Positions 26,059 through 35,151 of a stretch of DNA of 64,000 bases are shown here, in pieces; position 1 is the stretch's first letter; every line of letters starts with the position of its first letter. Made by a program: the position numbers and the translations under genes. The notes under the pieces are model-generated. The model did not search any database. It worked only from the letters and a program-made list of their open reading frames with translations, and had not been told where the DNA came from. The stretch comes from Parahaliea aestuarii (GTDB taxonomy: Bacteria > Pseudomonadota > Gammaproteobacteria > Pseudomonadales > Halieaceae), in assembly GCF_008064635.1 (NCBI RefSeq), contig NZ_VRYZ01000002.1:124001-188000 (forward strand), read 5' to 3'.

Positions 26059-27471
26059 ATGCAGTTACTGAAATGGTGTTGTGTGATTTTGGCCTTGCCG
26101 CTGTTGCTCGCCTGCAGCGACAGTTCCGACAGGAGTGACGAACCTGCACCGGTTCCGCCACCACAGGAAGTACAGGCCAGCGAGCTGCGGGTGACGCACG
26201 CGGGCTCTGACGCCCCCAATGTGAATGTCTACATCGACGGTGAGCTCGCACTCGAAAATGTCCCCTTCAAGGCCAGCTCGGGCCTGGTGGAGATTGCCGA
26301 ACCCGGCACCTATGAGGTAGAGGTAAGAGGCCTGCTGCCAGACGGCTCGGAGGTCTCGGTGATCGGCCCGGTCGACATCACACTGCCCGAAGGCACCAGA
26401 ACGGACGTCGTCGCCTACGACCTGCTGTTCAATGACAACGGCGATATCAACATCAAGGCCGCTGTACTCGATGCCGTGGAGATTGAAGAAGGTATCGCGG
26501 ACGTTCGGGTGTCGGTGCTGCACGGTGCCGCCGGCGTCGGCGCGGTCGATGTCTACGTGACGGCCCCGGGCGATGCGCTGTCCGGCGTCGCTCCAATCAC
26601 CCTGGCGCTGGGCGAATCGGCGGGCCCGGTGGCCCTGGAACCAGCTACCGACTACCAGGTGCGCATCACGCCAGCAGGCGCGAGTGACGTGGTATACGAC
26701 AGTGGTACATTGAGTTTTGCAGCAGGCACCGAACTGCTCGCAGTCGCTATCGATAACACCGCGAAGACCGGCACCAGCCCTGCCAGCCTGCTGGCGGTGG
26801 GGGCAGAAGGCGCGACAGAAGTGCTCGACATCAATGCCATGTCAGAGGTCCGGGTGGTGCATAATTCCGCGGACACGCCCGCGGTTGACGTGCTCGTCGA
26901 CGGCGCAGAGGTCCTCGACGCCATCACTTTCCCGGGCGCCAGTGACTACGATGCCCTGCAGGCCCCCGCCGGAACTTACAATGTGGTGGTCGCGGCAGAC
27001 GCGGACAACAGCATCGCGCCAATTGATGTGGACCTGTCACTGGAAGCGCCGTGGAGTTACACGGTACTGGCGTTGGGCTCTTTCGCAGACAACTCGATTG
27101 AGCCATTGCTGACTACCGATGACCGCCGCAGCGTTGCCACCCAGGCGAGCGTCCGCGTGATCCACGGCTCCTACCTGGTCGCCAGGGATATCCCGGTGGA
27201 TGTGTACCTGACGGCAGATGGCGTTATCGCCGACGTCGATCCGGCCATTGCCGACCTGGCCTATCCCGGCGCAACCGGGCAGATCGCACTAGCGCCCGGC
27301 AACTACTGGGTCACGGTTACTGCCGCTGGCGACAAGTCAGTCGTAGCCTTTGATTCAGGTGGCGCCATCGCGTTCGAGGCGGGCGTGAATTACACGGCTA
27401 TCGCCCGTGACCCTTCCCCGTCAGAGGTGCAGGGCAATCCCCTGATCCTGCTAAGCCTCCTGGCCGATTGA
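26059..27471 (+). CDS. DUF4397 repeat lipoprotein
   Basis: A 470-residue exported lipoprotein. The signal peptide ends in the lipobox LLLACSDSS (Cys at residue 19). The mature part has four related beta-sandwich units of about 105 residues, each starting with a strand like ELRVTHAGSDAPNVNVYIDG, VRVSVLHGAAGVGAVDVYV, VRVVHNSADTPAVDVLVDG and VRVIHGSYLVARDIPVDVYL. This is the DUF4397 pattern, seen in surface proteins of unknown role. It is very acidic. An AGGAG lies just before the ATG and a strong terminator follows the stop, so it is a single-gene transcript. Confidence 0.85.
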   Translation: MQLLKWCCVILALPLLLACSDSSDRSDEPAPVPPPQEVQASELRVTHAGSDAPNVNVYIDGELALENVPFKASSGLVEIAEPGTYEVEVRGLLPDGSEVSVIGPVDITLPEGTRTDVVAYDLLFNDNGDINIKAAVLDAVEIEEGIADVRVSVLHGAAGVGAVDVYVTAPGDALSGVAPITLALGESAGPVALEPATDYQVRITPAGASDVVYDSGTLSFAAGTELLAVAIDNTAKTGTSPASLLAVGAEGATEVLDINAMSEVRVVHNSADTPAVDVLVDGAEVLDAITFPGASDYDALQAPAGTYNVVVAADADNSIAPIDVDLSLEAPWSYTVLALGSFADNSIEPLLTTDDRRSVATQASVRVIHGSYLVARDIPVDVYLTADGVIADVDPAIADLAYPGATGQIALAPGNYWVTVTAAGDKSVVAFDSGGAIAFEAGVNYTAIARDPSPSEVQGNPLILLSLLAD

Positions 27472-27492
27472 CGGCCCTACCAGGCCCCCTTG

Positions 27493-27520
27493 GCCCGCGC
27501 GATCTGCGCGGGCTTTTTTT
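27493..27520 (+). terminator. Intrinsic terminator after the DUF4397 gene
   Basis: GCCCGCGC (27493-27500), loop GATCT, GCGCGGGC (27506-27513), then seven T (27514-27520): a perfect 8 bp GC stem with a T tract, 22 bp after the stop codon. Confidence 0.92.
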
Positions 27521-27610
27521 GCCCTTTACATTCGCGCCTGTGAACCCCGCCAGTGAACCAAAGCAATACCCGATGGCGTATATGACGGTGACAGGTACAG
27601 GAGATTGCAC

Positions 27611-28624
27611 ATGAGCGAGTTGACCATCGAACGCCGCCCCCTGTACGGAATTGGCACAGTGTCGCGCCTCACGGGTCTGAAACCCGACACCCTGCGTATG
27701 TGGGAGAGGCGATACGGCCTCGGCGCCACTCTCAAAAGCAACAGCGGGCGCAGGCAGTACACTCAGGGTGATGTGGAACACCTGCAAATGGTCGCGGCCC
27801 TGGTCAAAAAAGGTACCCGCATCGGCGAGATAGCCGCCGCCGAAAAAAAGACACTTACGGCAATGCTCAGGCCTTCGTCTGGTGCCGATGTAGCCATGCC
27901 AGCGCCGAAGCCGACAATTGCCTTTATCGGCAGCACGCTGTGCGACTGGCTCGACCAGCATCAGAGCTGCCTCGCCGGCGTCGACGCCCTGCTGCTGCGC
28001 TCCCCCGTTGAACAGCTTTCCGGAGAGGAGTTCACGGAAATGATGCCGGGCTGCGATGCAGCGGTGCTTTTCTTCACCCACCTGAATCATTCCAGCCTGG
28101 CCAGAGCCAGGGAACTGAAACAGCTGCCGGGACTGCACAAAGTGATTATCGCCTGCCACACGGCCGGCAAGGCCGTTGCAGACCAGGCCCGTCGAGAAGG
28201 CTATGTAACGCTGGATTTCCCGCCGGAATCGGAGCAGCTGGCCTTCGAGCTCAGCTACATAGCGGCGGCAAAGCTCACTGCCCGGGGCGCTTCGAATCTG
28301 GGCCATTTGGTCCAGGCACGCCCCCGGGAAACCACTTCACAGCAACTTTCCGCTGCGGCGGCAATGAACGTAGACCTGCAGTGCGAGTGCCCCCGGCACC
28401 TGGCACAGCTGGTGGAATCACTGGCCACCTTCGAGTCGTACAGCGCTGATTGCGCATCCGACAGTTGGGCCGACGCCGCCCTTCACGCGCGTATTTACGC
28501 TCTCACGGCCCAGGCCCGTTGGCTGATGGAACGCGCGCTGCAAGCCGTGCTGGACGATCACCCGCTGCAGTTCTCCGAAGCCCTGGCCCGGGTAGAACCG
28601 CTAGCCACGGCAGGACCGGTGTAA
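27611..28624 (+). CDS. MerR-type regulator with degenerate B12-binding-like domain
   Basis: A 337-residue regulator. Residues 10-75 are a MerR winged helix (YGIGTVSRLTGLKPDTLRMWERRYGL, then GRRQYTQGDVEHLQMVAALV). Residues from about 95 resemble the cobalamin-binding fold of CarH/LitR photoreceptors, but the B12 motif DxHxxG survives only as DQHQSC and the later glycine pair is missing, so cobalamin binding is doubtful. The start ATG at 27611 has AGGAGA 8 bases upstream. The envelope module with the sigma-54 promoter begins 308 bp downstream. Confidence 0.8.
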   Translation: MSELTIERRPLYGIGTVSRLTGLKPDTLRMWERRYGLGATLKSNSGRRQYTQGDVEHLQMVAALVKKGTRIGEIAAAEKKTLTAMLRPSSGADVAMPAPKPTIAFIGSTLCDWLDQHQSCLAGVDALLLRSPVEQLSGEEFTEMMPGCDAAVLFFTHLNHSSLARARELKQLPGLHKVIIACHTAGKAVADQARREGYVTLDFPPESEQLAFELSYIAAAKLTARGASNLGHLVQARPRETTSQQLSAAAAMNVDLQCECPRHLAQLVESLATFESYSADCASDSWADAALHARIYALTAQARWLMERALQAVLDDHPLQFSEALARVEPLATAGPV

Positions 28625-28681
28625 GTGCTGGACACTGGGCACGCGCCCCTGCCTGTCCCCGCCGAAGTACAGGACAACCCG

Positions 28682-28725
28682 GTTTTGTAAGTTTTACCGG
28701 CGCCGACGTTTCCTTCTTACAAAAC
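28682..28725. promoter_or_regulatory. Inverted repeat, candidate upstream activator site
   Basis: GTTTTGTAAG (28682-28691) and CTTACAAAAC (28716-28725) are perfect 10 bp inverted arms, 24 bp apart. The centre is about 130 bp upstream of the sigma-54 promoter at 28834, a normal distance for the enhancer of an NtrC-type activator; one such activator is encoded 1.3 kb away. It could instead bind the MerR-type protein encoded just upstream. The rest of this 308 bp gap (28625-28932) holds no gene that I can see. Confidence 0.5.
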
Positions 28726-28833
28726 GGCCTCACCCTCAGCGCGGTCCAGCGCCGCTGAAAAAAATCGTTTGCCAGCCGCAAACCCTGTGGTTGTGCGGCC
28801 TGCGACAGCTCAGCCGCTCCCGCCGGCAAAAAC

Positions 28834-28849
28834 TGGCACATTCTCTGCA
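28834..28849 (+). promoter_or_regulatory. Sigma-54 promoter before the BON gene
   Basis: TGGCACATTCTCTGCA has GG (28835-28836) and GC (28847-28848) exactly 10 bases apart and the extended TGGCAC of the -24 element. Transcription would start near 28860, about 73 bases before the BON protein ATG. Confidence 0.7.
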
Positions 28850-28932
28850 ATGCTTCCTGCGACTGACGCAAAACACCGCGAGTCATCGCCTCTGCTCACA
28901 GGAGGCCACCAAAACCAACAAAGGAGTGCACC

Positions 28933-29532
28933 ATGAACTTCAACCAACGAATTCGCCCTATTACCCTGTCACTGATGCTGGCCGGTGGCGCGATCGCCGC
29001 ACCGCTGACAGTATCCGCCGCACAAGACGTCAAGGCCGACGAGCAGATGAGCGAGGAAGTGCGCGAAGCATGGATGGAAGGCAAGCTGGAAACCGCCCTG
29101 CTGTTCAATCGCCACCTCAACAACTTCGCTATCGACCCGGAGGTCAACGGTACCGAAGTGGTACTGCAGGGCACCGTCGCCTCTGATGTCGATCGCGACC
29201 TTGCGGAACAGATCGCACTCAGCATTGACGGCATCGAATCGGTCGACAATGAGCTCGAGGTGCAGAAAGACTACATAGAAAAGAAGGCCGAGAACACCGC
29301 TGATACCTTCGCCACTCGCGTGGAAGACGCGACCCTGACCGCGGAGGTAAAGCTCAAACTGCTGGCGAACAGCAACACTGAAGGCCTCGAAGTCAACGTC
29401 GATACCAGGAATGCCGTGGTCACGCTCAACGGCACCGTTGACAGCGATGCCGGCAAGGATCTGGCCGGGAAGATCGCGGCCAACGTGGACGGTGTGAGGA
29501 AAGTAGAGAACGAACTGCGCGTGAAGAGTTAA
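28933..29532 (+). CDS. Periplasmic protein with two BON domains
   Basis: A 199-residue exported protein. A signal sequence (ITLSLMLAGGAIAAPLTVSAA) precedes a short acidic helix and two BON domains: EVVLQGTVASDVDRDLAEQIA ending in VDNELEV, and AVVTLNGTVDSDAGKDLAGKIA ending in VENELRVKS. BON proteins such as OsmY and DolP bind phospholipid and protect the envelope under stress. A GGAG lies before the ATG. It is the first gene after the sigma-54 promoter, so it is probably expressed under activator control together with the two small genes that follow. Confidence 0.9.
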   Translation: MNFNQRIRPITLSLMLAGGAIAAPLTVSAAQDVKADEQMSEEVREAWMEGKLETALLFNRHLNNFAIDPEVNGTEVVLQGTVASDVDRDLAEQIALSIDGIESVDNELEVQKDYIEKKAENTADTFATRVEDATLTAEVKLKLLANSNTEGLEVNVDTRNAVVTLNGTVDSDAGKDLAGKIAANVDGVRKVENELRVKS

Positions 29533-29587
29533 GGCGCGTTTCCCGGGCGCCCCGGGCGCCCTTCCCTCCCCTTAAAGGAGAAACACT

Positions 29588-29749
29588 ATGTTGTACTGGG
29601 CACTGATATTTCTTGTCGTAGCGCTCGTCGCGGGTGTACTCGGCCTGGGTGGCGTAGCCGCCATCGCTTCCGAGATCGCCTGGATCCTGTTTGTGGTCGG
29701 GCTGGTACTCGCGATTATCTTCTTCGTGCTGGGTCGCAGGCCGCGATAG
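29588..29749 (+). CDS. Small DUF1328 (UPF0391, YtjA-type) membrane protein
   Basis: A 53-residue protein with two hydrophobic helices: [20 protein letters not shown] and, after [29 protein letters not shown], ending in GRRPR. This is the standard DUF1328 pattern, a stress-associated inner-membrane peptide of unknown role. An AAAGGAGA lies at the proper distance before the ATG. It is 55 bp after the BON gene and likely in the same transcript. Confidence 0.9.
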   Translation: MLYWALIFLVVALVAGVLGLGGVAAIASEIAWILFVVGLVLAIIFFVLGRRPR

Positions 29750-29775
29750 CCCGGCGCTAGCGGAACAGCAGGGCA

Positions 29776-30015
29776 ATGAGCAAGCTCGAGGTCAGCCTGG
29801 ATCACGCCAGGCTGGTCATCGGACTGCAGGGCCAGCAACTTGGCCTGGCCCGCACGGCCGAGCTCGACCCCGACACCGGGGTCGTCGTTCAGCTCAATCT
29901 CGAAACCCGCTGGCAACGCATCGCCATCCCCTGGCGGCGAGTCACCTTCCTGCCAGAGCGTGATGTGTTCCAGCTGACTCGCTCCGGCGGCAACGGCCGG
30001 CCCTACTCGCCGTAA
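29776..30015 (+). CDS. Small hypothetical protein in the BON module
   Basis: A 79-residue protein of mainly beta character (KLEVSLDHARLVIGLQGQQL, then VVVQLNLETRWQRIAIPWRR). No signal or membrane segment; the family is not recognised. It is 26 bp after the DUF1328 gene with a weak binding site, and its last 13 bases overlap the end of the convergent regulator gene. Coding use matches the neighbours, so I favour a real gene. Confidence 0.55.
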   Translation: MSKLEVSLDHARLVIGLQGQQLGLARTAELDPDTGVVVQLNLETRWQRIAIPWRRVTFLPERDVFQLTRSGGNGRPYSP

Positions 30016-31346
30016 TCCTTCAGACGGTTGTAGAGCGTTTTCAGACTGATTCCCAGCGCGGTCGCCGTCGCCGTCTTGTCCCCCCCGTTCTGTTCCAGGG
30101 TGGCGAGGATAATCTCCCGCTCGGAATCCGCCAGGCTGGTGCCGACGGCAATCTCGACCACATCGCCCGAACTGTCCGGGCCTTTCTTCGAGTTGAAGTC
30201 AAAGGCATCAGGTTCAATGGCGTTCTCAGACAGGATATAGGCGCGCTCGACTGCGTGGCGCAATTGCCGCACGTTGCCCGGCCAGTCGTGCTGGCCTATC
30301 TGTTCCAGTGCAGCAGCGGAAAACCACAGTTCGGTTTCGTGCAGGTTATTGAGTTCACTAAGGAAGTACTGGGCCAGGCCCGCGATGTCCTGGCTCCGGT
30401 GTCGCAGCGGCGGCAGTTTCACCGGAAACTGGGCCAGGCGATAGTAGAGGTCTTCGCGCAAACGGCCTTCGGCGACGGCCACTTCCGGCGGGCGGTTGGT
30501 GGCCGATATCACCCGCACATCCAGGGCGATATCCGATTCGGAGCCGATCCGCCGCACCGTCAGCGTCTCCAGCACGCGCAACAACTTGGCCTGCAGTTCC
30601 AGATCCAGCTCGGTGATCTCGTCCAGCAACAGGGTGCCGCCAGCCGCCTGCTCAAAGTAACCCCGATGGCGCCGCTCGGCACCGCTGAAACTGCCCTTCT
30701 CGTGGCCGAACAGTTCGCTCTCCATGAGCGTTTCCGCCACCGCGGCACAGTTAAAGGCAACAAACGGCCCCTCGCGTCTTTCCGACAGGGTATGAACGGT
30801 GCGGGCGACCAGCTCCTTGCCAGTGCCCGATTCGCCGTACACCAACAGGCTGGCGTCCGAAGCCGCCACCTTGCGCAGTTGGCGGTAGACCTTGCGCATG
30901 GCGCGGGAGCTGCCGCGCAAGAAGCCGAACTGGTCAATACCGCCGGCCACCGGGGTTGCGTCACTGGTTTGTTTGTCGGCGTCGACACACTCTTCGGCAA
31001 TATCCTGCAACAGGCCCCTCAGGTGAGGCTCGTCAAACGGCTTGCAGAAAAACAGCGAGGCCCCCCTGCGGATTGCCTCGTCGGCACGGGCCGGGTCATC
31101 TTCCTCGCCCATGACGACAATTTCCACGCCGTTCAGGTCGCTGTGTTCCAGCAGCGCCAGCCCCTGATCGCCGCCCGGCAAATCGAGACTGAGGAAGACC
31201 AGGTCGACTTCCTTCTGCGCCAGGACGGTGGCCGCGTCATCGACGCTACTGGCTTGATAGGTGGTGAAGCCGCTGTCGCGGCTCAGGCCGGCAAGGGCCT
31301 CGGCGTGCTCGACGTTACCGTCGACAACCAGACAAATCGCTGTCAA
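30003..31346 (-). CDS. Sigma-54-dependent activator with degenerate receiver domain
   Basis: A 447-residue NtrC-family protein. The AAA+ domain has Walker A YGESGTGKELVAR, the sigma-54 loop as GSFSGA (usual GAFTGA), Walker B GGTLLLDEITEL and the arginine-finger region LREDLYYRLAQFP. The C terminus is a Fis-type helix-turn-helix (KTATATALGISLKTLYNRLK). In the receiver (residues 1-120) the phosphoacceptor Asp is Ser53 (VFLSLDLPGG), the second acidic residue is Gly10 and the switch Thr is Gly80; only Asp9 and Lys102 remain. It is therefore probably not controlled by phosphorylation. No histidine kinase gene is nearby. Confidence 0.92.
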   Translation of the reverse strand: MTAICLVVDGNVEHAEALAGLSRDSGFTTYQASSVDDAATVLAQKEVDLVFLSLDLPGGDQGLALLEHSDLNGVEIVVMGEEDDPARADEAIRRGASLFFCKPFDEPHLRGLLQDIAEECVDADKQTSDATPVAGGIDQFGFLRGSSRAMRKVYRQLRKVAASDASLLVYGESGTGKELVARTVHTLSERREGPFVAFNCAAVAETLMESELFGHEKGSFSGAERRHRGYFEQAAGGTLLLDEITELDLELQAKLLRVLETLTVRRIGSESDIALDVRVISATNRPPEVAVAEGRLREDLYYRLAQFPVKLPPLRHRSQDIAGLAQYFLSELNNLHETELWFSAAALEQIGQHDWPGNVRQLRHAVERAYILSENAIEPDAFDFNSKKGPDSSGDVVEIAVGTSLADSEREIILATLEQNGGDKTATATALGISLKTLYNRLKDYGE

Positions 31347-31430
31347 TGAGAATGCTCCAGGGGCTGCGTAAGGTCACCCTGCCGCGACTGCCCGGGTGCC
31401 GGTGGAGTATAGCGCCACCGAATGGCCCCG

Positions 31431-32804
31431 TCAGCCGCGGCGCCACTTGGTGCCCTCGCGGGAATCCTCCAGCACCACACCCTGCTGCAGCAGTTCCTCG
31501 CGGATAGCGTCGGCCCGGGCGTAGTCCTTCGCGGCCTTGGCGTCCTGCCGTGCCTGGATTGCTGCCTCGACGTCTTCGGCGCTGATGCCCTCGCCGTCGT
31601 CCCCCTGCAGCCAGTCCTCCGGATGCTGGTTGAGAATGCCCAGCAGGTTGCCCGCCACCAGGATCTTCGCCTTCAGGGCCGGCTTTTCCTCGTCCGCGGC
31701 CTTGTGCAGCTGTTTCGCCAGGGCATGGATCTCGGCGATGGCCACCGGCGTATTGAGGTCGTCGTTCAGGGCTTCGTAGAAGGGTTCTCCAGCCAGCTGG
31801 ACTTCCATATCCAGCGGGATGTCATCCACTTCCCGCAGGGTGTTGTAGAGGCTGGTGAGAGTGGCGTCGGCCTGCTCCAGCACCTCGGCGGAAAAGTTCA
31901 GCGGCGAGCGGTAGTGGGCCGACAACAGGGCAAAGCGCAGGGTTTCACCGCGGTACTTCTGCAGCAGGTCGCGCACCGTGCGCACATTGCCCAGCGACTT
32001 GGACATCTTCTCGCCGTCGATGTCGATATAGGCGTTGTGCATCCAGTAGCGTACGTAATCGCCACCGTGGGCACAGCGACTTTGGGCGATCTCGTTCTCG
32101 TGGTGGGGGAAAATCAGATCGCGGCCGCCGCCGTGAATGTCGATGGTCTCCCCCAGGTGCTCGCGGATCATCGCCGAACACTCAAGGTGCCAGCCGGGGC
32201 GGCCGAAACCCCAGGGGCTGTCCCAGCCCGGTTCGCCTTCTTTTGCCGGTTTCCACAGCACAAAGTCACCGGGGTGGCGCTTGTAGCTCGCCACCTCGAC
32301 CCTGGCCCCGGCCAGCATATCGTCCAGCGAGCGGCCGGAGAGCTTGCCGTAGTCGGCCATGGATTCCACCGCAAACAGGACGTGGCCCTCGGCGGCGTAG
32401 GCGTGGCCTTTCTCGATCAGCTTCTCGGTGAGCGCGATCATCGGCGCGATATTGTGGGTGGCGTGGGGCTCCAGGGTGGGCGGCAGCGCGTTCAGCTCGC
32501 CCATGTCCTCGCGGTACCTGGCGGTGAACTCCTCGGTGACCGATTCGATGGAGCGATTGCCCTCCCGCGCCGCGGCGATGATCTTGTCGTCCACGTCGGT
32601 GATATTGCGGGCGTAGATGACCTCGTCGAAGTGGGTTTGCAGCAGGCGGAACAGGGTGTCGAACACCACGACCGGGCGCGCGTTGCCGATGTGGGCCAGG
32701 TTGTAGACCGTGGGGCCGCAGACGTACATCTTCACCACGCCGGGTTCAATCGGCTCGAAGACCTCTTTCTTGCCGCCGAGGGTATTGTAAAGCTTGAGTG
32801 CCAT
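31431..32804 (-). CDS. cysS: Cysteinyl-tRNA synthetase
   Basis: A 457-residue class I synthetase that charges tRNA-Cys. Visible: the zinc-site Cys and HIGH-type motif in [17 protein letters not shown], the zinc ligand region in WHLECSAM and [11 protein letters not shown], and KMSKS as EKMSKSLGN. Length is that of E. coli CysS (461). It follows glnS on the minus strand by 12 bp, so they are probably cotranscribed. Confidence 0.98.
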   Translation of the reverse strand: MALKLYNTLGGKKEVFEPIEPGVVKMYVCGPTVYNLAHIGNARPVVVFDTLFRLLQTHFDEVIYARNITDVDDKIIAAAREGNRSIESVTEEFTARYREDMGELNALPPTLEPHATHNIAPMIALTEKLIEKGHAYAAEGHVLFAVESMADYGKLSGRSLDDMLAGARVEVASYKRHPGDFVLWKPAKEGEPGWDSPWGFGRPGWHLECSAMIREHLGETIDIHGGGRDLIFPHHENEIAQSRCAHGGDYVRYWMHNAYIDIDGEKMSKSLGNVRTVRDLLQKYRGETLRFALLSAHYRSPLNFSAEVLEQADATLTSLYNTLREVDDIPLDMEVQLAGEPFYEALNDDLNTPVAIAEIHALAKQLHKAADEEKPALKAKILVAGNLLGILNQHPEDWLQGDDGEGISAEDVEAAIQARQDAKAAKDYARADAIREELLQQGVVLEDSREGTKWRRG

Positions 32805-32816
32805 GAATGCTCCGGC

Positions 32817-34478
32817 TTATCCGTTGTTCCAGGTATCGCGCAGGCCGATGGTCATGTTGAACACCGGGGCCGATTCGCTGTGCTCGAAGCGGTCTGCCAC
32901 AAAGTAGCCCTCGCGCTCGAACTGGAAGTTCTGTTCCGGTGCAGCTGCCGCCAGCCCGGGCTCAATCCAGGCACCTTCCACCACGTCTAGCGAGGCGGGG
33001 TTCACCAGAGTCATGAAGTCCTTGTCGCCCTTGTCCGGGGCGGCGTCGGTGAACAGACGGTCATAGAGGCGCACGGTGGCCTGCCGGCCCGCGCTGGCAG
33101 ACACCCACTGGATCACGCCCTTGGGCTTGATACCGTCCTCCGGGTCGAGGCCGATAGTGTTGGGCACGGTATGCGCGTGCACTTCGATCACATTGCCCGC
33201 GTCGTCCTTCACTGCGCTGTCGGCCTCGATCACATAGGCGTTGCGCAGACGCACCCGCTTGCCCAGCACCAGCCGCTTGAACTTCTTGTTGGCCTCTTCG
33301 AGGAAGTCCCCCGCGTCGATGTACAGCTCGCGGGTAAAGGGCAGTTCGCGGCTGCCCAGGTCCTCGCGGCTGGGGTGAGCCGGCGCGCTCAGCTGCTCTA
33401 CCTGACCTTCCGGGTAATCGGTCAGCACCACCTTCAGGGGGCGCAGCACGCACATGGCACGCGGCGCGTTGTCGTTGAGGTCGTCGCGAATGGCGTGCTC
33501 CAGCATGGCCACGTCCACCACGCCGTCAGAGCGGGTGACGCCGATCATCTCGCAGAATTTGCGGATGGCGGCCGGGGTAAAGCCGCGGCGGCGCATACCG
33601 GAAATGGTGGGCATGCGCGGGTCATCCCAGCCGTCCACCACACCCTCGTCCACCAGTTGCTTGAGCTTGCGCTTGCTGGTGACGGTGTAGTTGAGGTTGA
33701 GGCGGCCGAACTCGTACTGCCGCGGCCGGCTCGGCACCGGCAGGTGGTCCAGCAGCCAATCGTAGAGGGGGCGGTGATCCTCGAACTCCAGGGTGCAGAT
33801 GGAGTGAGTCACGCCCTCGATGGCGTCTTCCTGGCCGTGGGCGAAATCGTAGGTGGGGTAAATGCACCACTCGCTGCCGGTCTGGTGATGGACCGCCTTG
33901 CGAATGCGGTACAGGATCGGGTCGCGCAGGTTCATGTTGGGCGAGGCCATGTCGATCTTCGCCCGCAGCACCTTGCTACCCTCGTCGAACTCGCCGGCCT
34001 TCATGCGGGCCAGCAGGTCGAGGTTGTCCTCGATGCTGCGTTCACGAAAGGGGCTGTTCCTGCCGGGTTCCGTCAAGGTGCCGCGATACTCGCGGGCCTG
34101 CTCGGCGTTCAGGTCGCAGACGTAGGCATCGCCCTGCTCCACCAGGTGCACCGCCCAGTCGTAGAACTGCTGGAAATAGCTGGAGGCATAGCGCACCTCA
34201 CCGGCCCACTGATAGCCCAGCCAGCGCACATCCTCCTGGATGGAAGCGACGTACTCGGGGCTCTCTTTCTCGGGGTTGGTGTCGTCAAAACGCAGGTTGC
34301 ACTGGCCGCCAAAGCGTTCGGCCATGCCGAAGTTGAGACAGATGGACTTGGCGTGGCCCACGTGGAGATAGCCATTGGGCTCGGGCGGGAAGCGGGTAAT
34401 AACCTCACTGACCCTGCCGGCTTCCAGATCCTCGGCTACAATCTGGTGGAGGAAGTTGTTGGCGGGCTTGTTGTCCAT
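32817..34478 (-). CDS. glnS: Glutaminyl-tRNA synthetase
   Basis: A 553-residue class I synthetase, the size of E. coli GlnS (554). The N-terminal motif [23 protein letters not shown] holds the HIGH equivalent (HVGH), DDTNPEKES is the following signature, and the KMSKS equivalent is [11 protein letters not shown]. The C-terminal half forms the beta-barrels that read the anticodon. Direct glutaminylation marks the lineage as gamma/beta-proteobacterial. It is divergent from ppiB with about 165 bp between the starts. Confidence 0.98.
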   Translation of the reverse strand: MDNKPANNFLHQIVAEDLEAGRVSEVITRFPPEPNGYLHVGHAKSICLNFGMAERFGGQCNLRFDDTNPEKESPEYVASIQEDVRWLGYQWAGEVRYASSYFQQFYDWAVHLVEQGDAYVCDLNAEQAREYRGTLTEPGRNSPFRERSIEDNLDLLARMKAGEFDEGSKVLRAKIDMASPNMNLRDPILYRIRKAVHHQTGSEWCIYPTYDFAHGQEDAIEGVTHSICTLEFEDHRPLYDWLLDHLPVPSRPRQYEFGRLNLNYTVTSKRKLKQLVDEGVVDGWDDPRMPTISGMRRRGFTPAAIRKFCEMIGVTRSDGVVDVAMLEHAIRDDLNDNAPRAMCVLRPLKVVLTDYPEGQVEQLSAPAHPSREDLGSRELPFTRELYIDAGDFLEEANKKFKRLVLGKRVRLRNAYVIEADSAVKDDAGNVIEVHAHTVPNTIGLDPEDGIKPKGVIQWVSASAGRQATVRLYDRLFTDAAPDKGDKDFMTLVNPASLDVVEGAWIEPGLAAAAPEQNFQFEREGYFVADRFEHSESAPVFNMTIGLRDTWNNG

Positions 34479-34644
34479 AGAACCTTCGGTGTCCGGGGTA
34501 AAAAAGGCGCGTATTATAGCGGCTCGAGCGCCCTACTTGCACAGCTAAAACCGACTTGCTCGCGCCGCGCGAGAAAAGCCCGTATGATTGCCGCCCCCAA
34601 AATCGCTACGACTCAACTGACGACGCTACAGCAGGATGCACGTT

Positions 34645-35142
34645 ATGGTCATTATCCGCACCACCTTCGGCCCCATCACCCTGGAACTGGACGCCGAAAA
34701 AGCCCCGAAAACCGTGGAGAACTTCCTCTCCTACGCCCGCGATGGCCACTACGATGGCACTATCTTCCACCGCGTGATCGACAATTTCATGATCCAGGGC
34801 GGCGGCTTCGACATCAACATGAACCAGAAGCCCACCCAGGCGCCGATCGAAAACGAAGCGGACAACGGCCTGAAAAATGACTTTGGCACCATCGCCATGG
34901 CCCGCACCATGGACCCGCACTCCGCCACTGCCCAGTTCTTCCTCAACGTGAAGGACAACGACTTCCTCAACCACAGCGGCAAGAACATGCAGGGCTGGGG
35001 CTACTGCGTATTCGGCAAGGTGACCGAGGGTGCCGAGGTGCTGGACAAAATCCGCGCTGTGGCCACCACCAGCAAGAACGGCCACCAGGACGTGCCCGCC
35101 GAAGCCGTGATCATCGAGACCGTGGAAATCGTCGAAGGCTGA
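34645..35142 (+). CDS. ppiB: Peptidyl-prolyl cis-trans isomerase B (cyclophilin)
   Basis: A 165-residue cytoplasmic cyclophilin, the size of E. coli PpiB (164). It has [19 protein letters not shown] (catalytic Arg), [32 protein letters not shown] and [10 protein letters not shown]. The ATG at 34645 was preferred to one nine bases earlier because it matches the E. coli start (MV-strand) and has CAGGA at good spacing. lpxH follows after 9 bp. Confidence 0.97.
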   Translation: MVIIRTTFGPITLELDAEKAPKTVENFLSYARDGHYDGTIFHRVIDNFMIQGGGFDINMNQKPTQAPIENEADNGLKNDFGTIAMARTMDPHSATAQFFLNVKDNDFLNHSGKNMQGWGYCVFGKVTEGAEVLDKIRAVATTSKNGHQDVPAEAVIIETVEIVEG

Positions 35143-35151
35143 TCACCGCGC

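Noticed and set aside
28730-28754. Hairpin TCAGCG ... CGCTGA followed by an A run, as a terminator
   Set aside because: On the plus strand the stem is followed by A rather than T, and on the minus strand the T run comes before the stem, so neither direction gives an intrinsic terminator.
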